NCBI GenBank assembly: GCA_963729165.1
Contig: CAVSMM010000003.1
Span: 1 to 64,000 of the forward strand
Reading direction: 5' to 3'
From: JACCZX01 sp963729165
Lineage (GTDB): Bacteria > Pseudomonadota > Gammaproteobacteria > Burkholderiales > Burkholderiaceae_F
Length of the DNA stretch: 64,000 bases
Position 1 is the stretch's first letter. The number at the start of each line of letters is the position of its first letter. The notes below the pieces were generated by a model that ran no database searches, was not told the DNA's origin, and saw only the letters and a program-made list of their open reading frames with translations. Positions 39,085-47,864 of the stretch are shown one piece after another. The translations under genes and the position numbers were made by a program.

Positions 39085-39774
39085 ATGGCCAGGCATCTCC
39101 GCATCTTCTTCGTGTGTGCAATCGCCGCTGCAGTTGGTTTGCACGCTTCCGCAACAGCCGAGCCGGTCAAAAAGTCGGGTTCAACTGCGGAGCGCCCGAA
39201 GACTGAGAAAGCGCCTCTGCCGCAGCCAACCTATGGGCTATGCGAGCTGCCACAAAATCCCGAGAGCTTTCCGTCGAGCCCGGTGACGGTGGAACAGGAT
39301 CAATGCTCGTGGTTCCAGCACTACTCTGCCAACTCGCACACGCCGACTACTGGCGGCAGCTGCGGTGGGTTCACGGTGGTGTTTGGGCAAATGGGGGATC
39401 TCAAACCGCATTTGGACCGTGTCAGTCTGAAGGCCGAATGGGCAGATTTGGCGCTAACTGCCGCGAACTGCGCCTCTGCACGCATAGCGGCGGTTGGATG
39501 GGGCGAGCGGTGCAGCGATCAAGCGTGTACGTCAGTGCAATGGGAAAAAATCGGTGGCCCGCAGCAGGGCAAAGGTCATTGGAACACCGTCAGCCAAGTG
39601 TGTTACGTGAGCGTCGCCTTTGCCAGTGCCAATAAAAGATACAAGACGCTCAATCTGGACATCATTGCCACACTGATTGAGGACGACAAGCCGGTTCGCA
39701 AGCGCGCCAAAGGCACGATTCATGTCAAGCGGGGCAACGGCAAGTGCCCGAGCGTTGACCAAAAGCCGAGGTAA
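39085..39774 (+). CDS. Secreted protein of unknown function
   Basis: 229 residues with a signal peptide (IFFVCAIAAAVGLHASATA). The mature part is Pro/Lys-rich to residue 55, then a globular domain with seven Cys (including CSWFQHYS, GGSCGGF and CSDQACTS) that probably form disulphides. The C-terminus is basic. No family recognised. It ends 6 bases before the convergent gene at 39781. Confidence 0.7.
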   Translation: MARHLRIFFVCAIAAAVGLHASATAEPVKKSGSTAERPKTEKAPLPQPTYGLCELPQNPESFPSSPVTVEQDQCSWFQHYSANSHTPTTGGSCGGFTVVFGQMGDLKPHLDRVSLKAEWADLALTAANCASARIAAVGWGERCSDQACTSVQWEKIGGPQQGKGHWNTVSQVCYVSVAFASANKRYKTLNLDIIATLIEDDKPVRKRAKGTIHVKRGNGKCPSVDQKPR

Positions 39775-39780
39775 CTCCAG

Positions 39781-40554
39781 CTATTGCTTTGGCTGTTTGT
39801 GCGCGCCGTGTTCCATCTCGGCGGTGTTCAGCGTCATCATCTGCTCGCCGATCCAGATCTTGTCGCGTTCGGTTTCGTTGGGATAGATGTGCGTCATCCA
39901 GCCGAGTGCCAGCGGAATCCAGTAGCCACCCGCGGCTTTGCACGTAGCTTCGTCGCCGATCGATCCTGCAAAGCCAAAGCGCGCGTTCGGCCCGTCCCAG
40001 TCTTTTCTCGGAGTGCCATTGGGCCAGCCGCAGAAATGCACGTGGCGATGCCAGACCCCAATACTTAGCGGAACACGCTTGTCCAGTTCGGCGGGCAGCG
40101 CATTTCCGGGCGCCGTGTACATGACGCCGACAGCCTGCATGCCCTTGGCGGTTCGCTTGTAAAGAATCGAACCTGGGCGCTCGAGGTCGATCCCGCTCTT
40201 TTCGTTGCCGGCGCGCCAGTGATGCGTGTAATGCACTTCTTCGCCGATTTTGCCGGTGGGCGCAAACGGCGCGTAGCCCTCGGCTTCAGCATCGGCGACA
40301 TTGCGATAGGTTTCCAGCACGCGACGCGCGGCGGCACGAATCTCTTCGGCGCGCTCCGCATCGCCGGGCTGCGGCGGCTGCCGCACGCTCATCTGCATAT
40401 GTTTGCCCATCATGTGCGTCTGCACGGGCGTGTCACTCGTTTCACCGCTCACCCAGCGCAGCACTCGCTGCCATAGAGGCGCCCCGGCATGCGCAGCGCC
40501 GGCCACGAGCGCGGCGACGAGTGCCACGGCAATAAGGCGGTTGCGACGAATCAT
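39781..40554 (-). CDS. Exported His-rich protein, possible metalloprotein
   Basis: 257 residues with a signal peptide ending AAHA near 23. His residues cluster: HYTHHW at 108-113, WHRHVHFCGW at 168-177, THIYPNE at 221-227, plus HMMGKHMQM near 47-55. Such groupings suggest a bound metal. I recognise no characterised family, although similar proteins seem widespread in Proteobacteria and Acidobacteria. Convergent with the secreted protein gene. Periplasmic location is inferred from the signal. Confidence 0.7.
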   Translation of the reverse strand: MIRRNRLIAVALVAALVAGAAHAGAPLWQRVLRWVSGETSDTPVQTHMMGKHMQMSVRQPPQPGDAERAEEIRAAARRVLETYRNVADAEAEGYAPFAPTGKIGEEVHYTHHWRAGNEKSGIDLERPGSILYKRTAKGMQAVGVMYTAPGNALPAELDKRVPLSIGVWHRHVHFCGWPNGTPRKDWDGPNARFGFAGSIGDEATCKAAGGYWIPLALGWMTHIYPNETERDKIWIGEQMMTLNTAEMEHGAHKQPKQ

Positions 40555-40671
40555 TTGTTCACGTGCTCAGAAGTCTGAATCAGGTGTCGATGCTGATACA
40601 GAGAGCCGTGCTTGTGTGTGTCGTTTGATGTCACGCGTGTCGAAGTTGACACACGAATGCCGCCGAGGTTG

Positions 40672-40896
40672 TCAGCGTGAAGAGCGGGCGTCGGAATCCG
40701 CCTTTGCAATCGCCGGAGCCTGCTGCAGGCGCTCGACGAGATCAGCGGTCACCAGCTCTGCGGTCATTGCGGCGAGCTTCATCCGCATCAGAACGGCATA
40801 CACCGTCCGGCTGTGGCCGCGCGCAGTCAGGCGGTCGAGCTCGCACGCGAGGCGTTCGACGTCCTTGCATAACTGAATGATTCGATCCGAAATCAT
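40672..40896 (-). CDS. Small alpha-helical hypothetical protein
   Basis: 74 residues, MISDRIIQLCKDVERLACELDRLTARG onward, entirely helical by composition with heptad-like Leu/Ile spacing and an Ala/Lys-rich end. There is no signal or membrane segment. Codon use resembles the neighbours and a start with weak ribosome site is present, but no family is recognised. It could be a real small coiled-coil protein or a chance frame. Confidence 0.45.
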   Translation of the reverse strand: MISDRIIQLCKDVERLACELDRLTARGHSRTVYAVLMRMKLAAMTAELVTADLVERLQQAPAIAKADSDARSSR

Positions 40897-41198
40897 TACC
40901 CAATCGCTACGGCATTCGATCCATGCCGCCTGTTCAATCGATGCGATGCGAGTGTGTCGCGAATCCGCTTGTCCAATTGCGTCGATAAGCTAGGGATTCG
41001 AATGCACCAAAAAGCGAGGGATTCGGGCGCGTCTTTGCTAGTCCCACCGACATGTGGTCAAACGCCGATGGGCGCGGTCGCGACGACATCCGCCCGCCGG
41101 AAAGCAGCGAAACCACGGGTTTGCACGCGAATGGCGCCGTCGCGCACAACCGCTTATATTGAAGCGTGCCGTGTAGACACGCCTTTGGGGGAGGAGCT
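40897..41198. other. 302-base intergenic region, no gene seen
   Basis: Between the small helical gene and aapJ I see no convincing coding frame, RNA or long inverted repeat. The last 60 bases contain the AT-rich stretch TTATATT near 41153-41159, a possible -10 element for aapJ, and a strong GGGGGAGGAG ribosome site at 41187-41196. Confidence 0.4.
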
Positions 41199-42236
41199 AT
41201 GTATCAAAGATCAGCCGTGAAATGGATTGCAGGTGCCGCCGTGCTGCTGACGGCGGCGGTGAGTCTTCCGGCGCATGCCGGCAAGACGCTGGATACGATG
41301 AAGCAGCGTGGCGTTCTTACCTGCGGTGTGAACGTCGGCCTCGCCGGGTTTTCCGCGACGGATAGCCAGGGTAACTGGACCGGATTGGACGCCGACATCT
41401 GCAAGGCGCTGGCGGCGGCGGTGCTGAGCGATCCGGCCAAGGTGAAGTGGGTGCCGCTGACAGCGCAGGCGCGCTTCACCGCGCTTCAATCAGGCGAGGT
41501 CGATATTTTGTCCCGCAACACGACCTGGACGCTCACACGCGACGCCTCGCTCGGCCTCGATTTCGTCGGCGTGACCTACTACGACGGGCAGGGCTTCATG
41601 GTGCCCACGAAAACGAAGATCACCAGTGCGAAGAGCCTGAAGGGCGATCGACGTCTGCGTGCAGTCCGGCACCACGACCGAGAAGAACCTGAACGACTAC
41701 AACAAGAGCAATGACTTGAGAATGAAGCCGGTCGTGTTCGAAGGTCTGGAAGCATCGGTCAAGGCGTTCTTCTCGGGCCGCTGCCAGGCGTACACGACAG
41801 ACGCGTCGGGCCTTGCGTCGATTCGCAACAAGGAAGCGAGCAACCCTAACGATTACGTGATCCTGCCCGAATTGATTTCGAAGGAGCCGCTCGGGCCGGC
41901 GGTGCGCCGCGGTGACGACGAGTGGTTCGCGATTTCGAAGTGGGTGATTTTTGCGTTGATCGAAGCCGAGGAATATGGGATTACGCAGGCGAACGTCGAC
42001 AAGATGAAGGCGAGCACCGACCCTGCCGTGCAGCGCATTCTAGGGACCGGCGAAGACATGGGCAAGCTGCTCGGCCTCGACAAGGAGTGGGCGTACCGCG
42101 CGATCAAGGCGGTGGGCAATTACGGCGAGATCTTCGAGCGCAACGTCGGCCCGAGGCTCCGCGCTGAAGCTGCCGCGCTGGCTTGAATAATCTGTGGAAC
42201 AAGGGCGGCATCGTGTACGCGCCGCCGATTCGTTGA
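41199..42236 (+). CDS. aapJ: General L-amino acid ABC transporter substrate-binding protein AapJ (frameshifted)
   Basis: Periplasmic receptor of a broad-range polar amino acid importer, about 345 residues. Signal peptide WIAGAAVLLTAAVSLPAHA is followed by RGVLTCGVNVGLAGFSATD and WTGLDADICKALAAAVL, the SBP_bac_3 signature. Shifts near 41648 (GDRRL in place of GAIDVCVQSGTT) and near 42150-42175 change the end; the proper tail is LNNLWNKGGIVYAPPIR with TGA 42234-42236. It heads aapJQMP, 68 bases before aapQ. Confidence 0.9.
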
Positions 42237-42304
42237 CACATTGCTGACCCTTAGCGTTTGGTTCACGGCGCCCTCCCGCGCGTAGCGAAGGAGGGCGCTG
42301 CCAC

Positions 42305-43495
42305 ATGGCGGACGGACTCGCGCCGAAGCCCATTCCGCAGCGGCGCACGTGGACATGGCGCAGCCGCGCTTTTCGAGGCGTCGTCTATCAGATTCTCGCT
42401 GTCAGCGTAATCGCGCTGGTCGCGTGGTTCCTGACCTCGAACACGCTGACCAACCTGCGCATCCGCGGCATTCAAAGCGGTTTTGACTTTCTAAATCAGC
42501 CAGCCGGGTTCGGTATCGGCGAGACCGTGCTCGAGTTCGACTCCGGCGATCCGTATTGGAAAGCCTTTCTGGTTGGCCTGACCAACACGCTACGCGTAGC
42601 AGTCATCGGCATTCTGATCTCGACGCTGCTGGGAACGATGGTCGGGATCGGGCGTTTGTCGCGAAATTTTCTGCTGCGCGCCGTGTGCACGGCCTACGTC
42701 GAGCTGTTTCGCAACATTCCGGTGCTGCTGCAGTTGTTGATGTGGTACCTGCTGTTGAACGAGCTGCTGCCGCCGGTGAGCGAGGCGCTGAATCCCGCGC
42801 CAGGCATGTACCTGTCGAAGGGCGGGTTCGCGTTTCCGGTGCCGGTGTGGGTGCCAGGATTCGGACTGATGGTGGCCGGCGCGATTGCCGGCGCCGCGTT
42901 GGCATGGCTGTATCGCCGTTGGGCGCATGCGCAATTCGCCTTGACCGGACACGCACGCCCGGTGTTCTCGCCCATGCTGGCTATTTTCGTCATCGCGGTG
43001 GCGGCGGGCTGGTTTGCCGCGCGGCGCGCCGACCGCGCTGGACATGCCTGCAAAGACCGAGTTCAACGTGGCCGGAGGCGGCGCAGTGACGCCGGAGTTT
43101 CTGGCGCTCACACTCGGGCTTGCGGTTTACACGGCGGCGTTCATTGCCGAGATTGTGCGTTCGGGCATTCAGGCAGTGCCTGGGGGCAGATCGAGGCGGC
43201 GAGCTCGCTTGGGCTGAGCCGCAGCCGGCAACTGAAGCTCGTGCTGTTGCCGCAGGCACTGCGCGTGATCATTCCGCCGCTGACCAACCAGTATTTGAAT
43301 CTGACCAAGAACTCTTCGCTTGCGGTCGCGGTCGGCTATCCCGACCTGGTCTCGATCTCGAATACCACGCTTAACCAGACCGGCCGCGCGGTCGAGTGCA
43401 TCACCATCATCATGGCGGTGTACCTCACGCTGTCGCTTTCAACCGCGGCACTGATGAACTGGTACAACGCCCGCGCGGCAATCAAGGAACGATGA
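42305..43495 (+). CDS. aapQ: General L-amino acid ABC transporter permease AapQ (compensated frameshifts)
   Basis: About 396 residues with the long N-terminal and central extension typical of AapQ and about eight membrane segments. The block from about 43020 to 43180 reads as Arg-rich nonsense in this frame. The alternative frame there gives PEFLALTLGLAVYTAAFIAEIVRSGIQAVP, the expected family motif, so two compensating single-base shifts lie at those points. The EAA-type loop QIEAASSLGLSRSRQLKLVLLPQALR follows. It overlaps aapM by 4 bases (ATGA). Confidence 0.9.
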   Translation: MADGLAPKPIPQRRTWTWRSRAFRGVVYQILAVSVIALVAWFLTSNTLTNLRIRGIQSGFDFLNQPAGFGIGETVLEFDSGDPYWKAFLVGLTNTLRVAVIGILISTLLGTMVGIGRLSRNFLLRAVCTAYVELFRNIPVLLQLLMWYLLLNELLPPVSEALNPAPGMYLSKGGFAFPVPVWVPGFGLMVAGAIAGAALAWLYRRWAHAQFALTGHARPVFSPMLAIFVIAVAAGWFAARRADRAGHACKDRVQRGRRRRSDAGVSGAHTRACGLHGGVHCRDCAFGHSGSAWGQIEAASSLGLSRSRQLKLVLLPQALRVIIPPLTNQYLNLTKNSSLAVAVGYPDLVSISNTTLNQTGRAVECITIIMAVYLTLSLSTAALMNWYNARAAIKER

Positions 43496-44610
43496 GCGCA
43501 ATCAGTTCCGCGGCTTTTGAGCCGGCCGCCGCCCGGCAGGCGCCGGTGGTGACGCGCGGTGTGCTGGGTTGGATCCGGCGCAATTTGTTTGCGGGCCCGG
43601 GCAGTGCCGTCGCTACTCTGACCATCATCGCGGCATTTTTTTACTACGTGCCGGGGATTGTCGACTGGGCAGTCATCAACGCGGTCACACGCCCTGACGT
43701 CGCTGCATGCCGGGCGCTCGACGGCGCCGGTGCGTGCTGGGGAGTGATCGCGGAGAAGTACCGATTGATCCTGTTCGGTCGCTATCCGTTTGCCGAGCAA
43801 TGGCGCCCGTTGGCCGCAACCGTTCTGATGCTCGCGATGCTGGTCGCAAGCTGCACGCGGCCCTTATGGAGTCGGTGGTTGCTGATCGCGTGGATGCTCG
43901 TGTTCGCCGTGTTCTTCGTCCTGATGCGCGGCGGCGTATTTGGTTTGTCTGCCGTCGAGACCGATCGATGGGGCGGATTGCCGCTGACGCTGCTGCTCTC
44001 CACGATCGGCATCGCTGCTGCCTTTCCGATCGCCGTTCTAGTGGCGCTCGGGCGGCGCTCGCATCTGCCCGCGCTGCGCACGATCTGCATCGTGTACGTC
44101 GAGTTGATTCGCGGCGTACCACTGATCTCGGTGCTGTTCATGGCGTCATTCATGTTTCCGCTGTTCATGCCGCAGGGGGTCACGGTCAACGTGCTGGTAC
44201 GCGTGCTGGTCGGCATCACGCTGTTCGCGGCGGCGTACCTGGCCGAGGTCGTGCGCGGCGGCCTGCAGGCGATTCCGGCCGGACAGCACGAGGCGGCGGC
44301 GTCGCTGGGCCTTTCATACTGGCAGACGCAGCGCAAGATCGTGCTGCCGCAGGCGCTACGGCTGGTGGTGCCTTCGATCATGAACAGCTTCATCAGCACG
44401 TTCAAGGACACATCGCTTGTGACGATCGTCAGCCTGTACGAGCTGACGGGCTCGGTAACGCTGGCGCTTTCCGGCGACGCGAACTGGCGGCCGTTTTTCG
44501 TCGAGGCGTACCTCTTCATCGCGGCGATCTACTGGATTTTCTGCTTCGCGATGTCGCGTTACAGCCAGTGGGTTGAACAGCATTTGAACATCGGCCATAG
44601 GCGAGCATGA
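43492..44610 (+). CDS. aapM: General L-amino acid ABC transporter permease AapM
   Basis: 372 residues, intact. Start ATG at 43492 overlaps the aapQ stop (ATGA); an upstream ATG in the same frame is inside aapQ. Membrane segments include a long N-terminal part (LTIIAAFFYYVPGIVDW) and the BPD_transp_1 core with loop EAAASLGLSYWQTQRKIVLPQALR. Motif STFKDTSLVTIVSLYELTG is typical of amino acid permeases. Overlaps aapP by 4 bases, so the four subunits are translationally coupled. Confidence 0.93.
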   Translation: MSAISSAAFEPAAARQAPVVTRGVLGWIRRNLFAGPGSAVATLTIIAAFFYYVPGIVDWAVINAVTRPDVAACRALDGAGACWGVIAEKYRLILFGRYPFAEQWRPLAATVLMLAMLVASCTRPLWSRWLLIAWMLVFAVFFVLMRGGVFGLSAVETDRWGGLPLTLLLSTIGIAAAFPIAVLVALGRRSHLPALRTICIVYVELIRGVPLISVLFMASFMFPLFMPQGVTVNVLVRVLVGITLFAAAYLAEVVRGGLQAIPAGQHEAAASLGLSYWQTQRKIVLPQALRLVVPSIMNSFISTFKDTSLVTIVSLYELTGSVTLALSGDANWRPFFVEAYLFIAAIYWIFCFAMSRYSQWVEQHLNIGHRRA

Positions 44611-45359
44611 GCGAAACATCCTCCCGGCCGATCATCAGTTTCGAGAAAGTGAACAAGTGGTTCGTGCAGTTTCACGTGCTGCGCGATATCGATCTCACCG
44701 TAGGCTCTGGCGAGCGCATCGTCATCTGTGGTCCCTCGGGTTCCGGAAAATCCACGCTGATCCGCTGCATCAATCGCCTGGAAGAACATCAGGAAGGCCG
44801 CTTGACGGTCGATGGTGTCGAGCTGTCCGACGACATCAAGGCGATCGAGGCGATTCGCCGCAAGGTGGGTATGGTGTTTCAGCAGTTCAATCTGTTTCCG
44901 CACCTGACTGTGCTCGAGAACCTGACGCTGGCGCCGATGTGGGTCACAGGCGTGCCGCAAAAAGAGGCCGAGGAACGAGCGATGGCGCAATTGACGCGCG
45001 TTCGCATCGCCGAACAAGCGCAGAAATATCCGATGCAGTTGTCAGGCGGTCAGCAGCAACGCGTTGCGATCGCGCGCGCGCTTTGCCTGACCCCCAAGAT
45101 CATGTTGTTCGACGAGCCTACGTCGGCGCTCGACCCCGAGATGATCAAGGAGGTGCTCGACGTGATCATCGAACTTGCGGGCCAGGGGATGACGATGATT
45201 TGCGTCACCCATGAGATGGGTTTCGCCAAGTCAGTCGCTGACCGGGTGATCTTCATGGACATGGGCCAGATCGTCGAACAGAACTCGCCCGCAGAGTTCT
45301 TCAGTCACCCGAAGAACGAGCGGACGCGGGATTTTCTGTCAAAGATCCTGAGTCATTGA
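44607..45359 (+). CDS. aapP: General L-amino acid ABC transporter ATPase AapP
   Basis: 250 residues, intact. Walker A GPSGSGKST, Q-loop MVFQQFNLFPHLTVLEN, signature LSGGQQQRVAIARAL, Walker B IMLFDEPTSALDPEM and H-loop CVTHEMGF are all present. It drives import by AapQM. Start ATG overlaps the aapM stop. Ends 47 bases before a convergent lipoprotein gene. Confidence 0.95.
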   Translation: MSETSSRPIISFEKVNKWFVQFHVLRDIDLTVGSGERIVICGPSGSGKSTLIRCINRLEEHQEGRLTVDGVELSDDIKAIEAIRRKVGMVFQQFNLFPHLTVLENLTLAPMWVTGVPQKEAEERAMAQLTRVRIAEQAQKYPMQLSGGQQQRVAIARALCLTPKIMLFDEPTSALDPEMIKEVLDVIIELAGQGMTMICVTHEMGFAKSVADRVIFMDMGQIVEQNSPAEFFSHPKNERTRDFLSKILSH

Positions 45360-45406
45360 CGCTCGATGCGTTGCGCGATGCCGCCGGCAGAACAACGCGC
45401 CAGCGA

Positions 45407-45727
45407 CTACAACGTGGGCGCAGGTGCGCTGGCCTGATTGCGGGTTACGCACTGGAACTGCATGTCTGAAGATTGCGCGCCCGATGCCGAGCTTTGATTA
45501 ACGCCGTTTGACGGAACCATGAGCTTGTTTTTGGCGGCGCAGTGCCGGTAGGCATCGTCATACAGCCTCGCCTTTAGAGCGCTGCTCGAGTAGTCCTTGA
45601 ATCTTCCGTGACTTGCGACCCGATACGTATCAGGGCCTATTTCGACGATTCCGTCGCTGCCGGTGCCAGTGGCACATCCGGCGATCAAGCCTATGGAAAT
45701 GAGGGTGATAGCGGTGAGCTTCTGCAT
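45407..45727 (-). CDS. Small lipoprotein of unknown function
   Basis: 106 residues with a lipobox (LIAGCATGTG, Cys 18). The mature part has IGPDTYRVASHGRF and a Cys pair (HCAAKN, FQCVTR), a common small-lipoprotein pattern in Burkholderiales where GPDTY precedes an Ala-rich helix and Cys. No function is known. Convergent with aapP; a 161-base gap with no obvious feature separates it from the urease block. Confidence 0.75.
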   Translation of the reverse strand: MQKLTAITLISIGLIAGCATGTGSDGIVEIGPDTYRVASHGRFKDYSSSALKARLYDDAYRHCAAKNKLMVPSNGVNQSSASGAQSSDMQFQCVTRNQASAPAPTL

Positions 45728-45888
45728 TGGAGGCCTTGTGCGGTTACGCCCAATTCGGCGCGAAGAAAGCGCGGCCCAAGCCGCGTTGCGACCAACTTAA
45801 CGCGGCCGGTCGGCTGTCTTCCGTTGATTAGCGCTGGCGAGCCAACGCTATTGCCCCGATCGAACGGCCCGAATGACGGGCGAACGCC

Positions 45889-46095
45889 CTAAAGGCGAAT
45901 GCGGGCGTGTTTCTGGCCGCGCCGGCGGGAGGACGTGCGCTTGATGAAGATCACAACGCACGCAGCGATCACTGCCACCAGCAGCATAACTTCCCAGATC
46001 GCATGAAGATGAGGCTCGGGCGCGTCGTGTCCCGGATGAGCCCACGCCGAGCAGACACAGAGCGAGACAAGAACCAACAACGCGACGCGATTCAT
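45889..46095 (-). CDS. Small His-containing membrane protein linked to urease genes
   Basis: 68 residues: signal peptide, then AHPGHDAPEPHLHAIWE with four His, one membrane segment (VMLLVAVIAACVVIFIK) and a basic tail. Its start overlaps the ureG stop by 4 bases, making it the last gene of the urease operon. The HPGHxAPExH pattern is seen beside urease genes in related bacteria. A nickel or copper transfer role is possible but unproven. Confidence 0.7.
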   Translation of the reverse strand: MNRVALLVLVSLCVCSAWAHPGHDAPEPHLHAIWEVMLLVAVIAACVVIFIKRTSSRRRGQKHARIRL

Positions 46096-46688
46096 AGCAT
46101 TCCCTCGGCTTCAATGAATTTGACGATAGTGTCCACGCCCTGGCCTGTTTTCAGGTTGGAGAACACGAATGGGCGGTCGTTGCGCATCTTCTTCGCGTCA
46201 CGGTCCATCACTTCGAGTGAGGCACCGACCATCGGCGCCAGATCGATCTTGTTGATGATCAGCAGGTCACTCTTCGTGATTCCGGGCCCTCCTTTACGCG
46301 GAATCTTGTCGCCCGCGGCGACATCGATCACATAGAGCGTCAGGTCCGACAGCTCGGGACTGAACGTCGCCGCCAGGTTGTCGCCGCCTGATTCGATCAG
46401 GATCAGATCGAGGTTCGGGAAACGCTTGTCGAGCCGCGCGACGGCTTCGAGGTTGATCGACGCGTCTTCGCGTATCGCCGTATGCGGACAGCCGCCGGTT
46501 TCGACGCCGATGATTCGCTCAGGCACCAGCGCTTCGTTTCGCACCAGGAACTGCGCATCTTCCTCGGTGTAGATATCGTTGGTGACCGCGGCGATGTTGT
46601 ATTTGTCGCGCAGCGAGCGGCAGAGCGACAGCATCAGTGCCGTCTTGCCCGAACCCACCGGACCGCCGATGCCGACTCTGAGCGTCAT
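46092..46688 (-). CDS. ureG: Urease accessory GTPase UreG
   Basis: 198 residues, intact. Binds GTP and delivers nickel to urease. P-loop GGPVGSGKTAL at residues 8-18, nickel motif GCPHTAIREDAS (CPH) near 66, ESGGDNLAATFS and NKIDLAPMVGA (GTPase NKxD). Start overlaps ureF stop (ATGA) and stop overlaps the following small gene. Confidence 0.95.
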   Translation of the reverse strand: MTLRVGIGGPVGSGKTALMLSLCRSLRDKYNIAAVTNDIYTEEDAQFLVRNEALVPERIIGVETGGCPHTAIREDASINLEAVARLDKRFPNLDLILIESGGDNLAATFSPELSDLTLYVIDVAAGDKIPRKGGPGITKSDLLIINKIDLAPMVGASLEVMDRDAKKMRNDRPFVFSNLKTGQGVDTIVKFIEAEGML

Positions 46689-47350
46689 GACCTGAACAAC
46701 CTCGAGTATTGCGTTTCGTGTTGCGAAGAAAGGATGGCGAAGCCGGGCGCAAAGCTGCCTATGTCGTCATCGCGCATCGCGATCGCATCGCTGACGACGC
46801 CTGGGATTCGGTTGGCAAGAGCGAGCAGCATTCGCTGTCCGTCAGTTTGGCCGAGCGGTACCGCTTTCACGGCCGCCATCACCTGGTTTTCGAGCCATGA
46901 CCATAGATACGCCTGCAGCGCTTCGCCGGGATCGATCTTCCATGCATTGACGGCCGCCGCAAATGCTGCGGGAAACGACGGCTCTTCGAACGAGAGCGGC
47001 TTTACGTCGAGACTCGGCAGCAGGCGATTCAACGAGTATCCCATCTGCACGGTCTCAGCCCGAAGCTCGGCGGTTTCACGATTTGCCAGAAACAGTGCGT
47101 TTAGCGCTTCAATATCGGAACTGTTGTTGATCATCCGGCAAAGCAGCGGTGCTTCCATGCGCGACATCGAAAGCTCGAGCAGATCGCCGATCCAGCGCTC
47201 CGCGCTCGCGGCATCCATGACAACGCCGGCATCGATCGCCGCTTCGAGACCCTGCGAATAGCTGTAGGCGCCCACCGGCAACGTCGGACTTGCAAGCTGC
47301 AACAGGCGCAGCAGAGCCAAAGAGCGGTTAGTGCTCGTGGTCATGGTCAT
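46685..47350 (-). CDS. ureF: Urease accessory protein UreF
   Basis: About 221 residues; start at 47350 (MTMTTSTNRSL) or 47344. Conserved LLQLASPTLPVGAYSYSQGLE is the UreF signature, and AVPLGQTDGQRMLLAL is the C-terminal block. The start lies within the His-tail codons of ureE, a 23-base overlap. UreF joins UreD and UreG to form the nickel-loading complex on apo-urease. Confidence 0.92.
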   Translation of the reverse strand: MTMTTSTNRSLALLRLLQLASPTLPVGAYSYSQGLEAAIDAGVVMDAASAERWIGDLLELSMSRMEAPLLCRMINNSSDIEALNALFLANRETAELRAETVQMGYSLNRLLPSLDVKPLSFEEPSFPAAFAAAVNAWKIDPGEALQAYLWSWLENQVMAAVKAVPLGQTDGQRMLLALANRIPGVVSDAIAMRDDDIGSFAPGFAILSSQHETQYSRLFRS

Positions 47351-47864
47351 GGTTGCAATGCTCGTGATCATGCACGTGACGATCGTGATGAGGGTCGTGA
47401 ATCTTCGCAGTGCCGTGCTCGTGTCCGGCGCCAGCGTACGCACCCGCCTCGGGTTCGAACGGCGCCAGCGCACGACTGACACGTGCACCAAGCCCTTCGA
47501 GCATCCGCTCGAGCACGTGATCGTCACCGAGTCGCAGATATCCGTCGCCGACTTCGACGGGTACATGCCGGTTGCCGAGGTGATACGCAATCCTGGCCAG
47601 CGCCGACGACGATGTGCTTTCAACATGCAGCACTTTTTCCGGCTGCGCGATCACTTCGATGATTCTGCCGTCGGAGGCCGTGACCCAATCGCCGCCGCGC
47701 AGAATCTCGCCACGCGGCAGCATCACGCCGACTTCTTCTCCGGACGCAAGCCTCGCTTTGAAGCGGCTCTTCTGCCGCATTTCGAATGGCAGTTCGAGAT
47801 GGCCTTTGATCTCAACTTTGTACGCGCCGCGCACGATCTTCAGTTTGTGCTTGATCTCTACCAT
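47328..47864 (-). CDS. ureE: Urease accessory nickel chaperone UreE
   Basis: 178 residues, intact. The N-terminal peptide-binding domain is followed by the metal-binding domain (ARIAYHLGNRHVPVEVG with conserved His). A His/Asp-rich C-terminal tail from about residue 150 (HDPHHDRHVHDHEHCNHDHD) binds several nickel ions. The tail codons overlap the ureF start. Start codon overlaps the ureC stop (TGATG). Confidence 0.94.
   Translation of the reverse strand: MVEIKHKLKIVRGAYKVEIKGHLELPFEMRQKSRFKARLASGEEVGVMLPRGEILRGGDWVTASDGRIIEVIAQPEKVLHVESTSSSALARIAYHLGNRHVPVEVGDGYLRLGDDHVLERMLEGLGARVSRALAPFEPEAGAYAGAGHEHGTAKIHDPHHDRHVHDHEHCNHDHDHEH

Noticed and set aside
45360..45406. Terminator after aapP
   Set aside because: I could not find a stable stem with a T-run in this 47-base gap.
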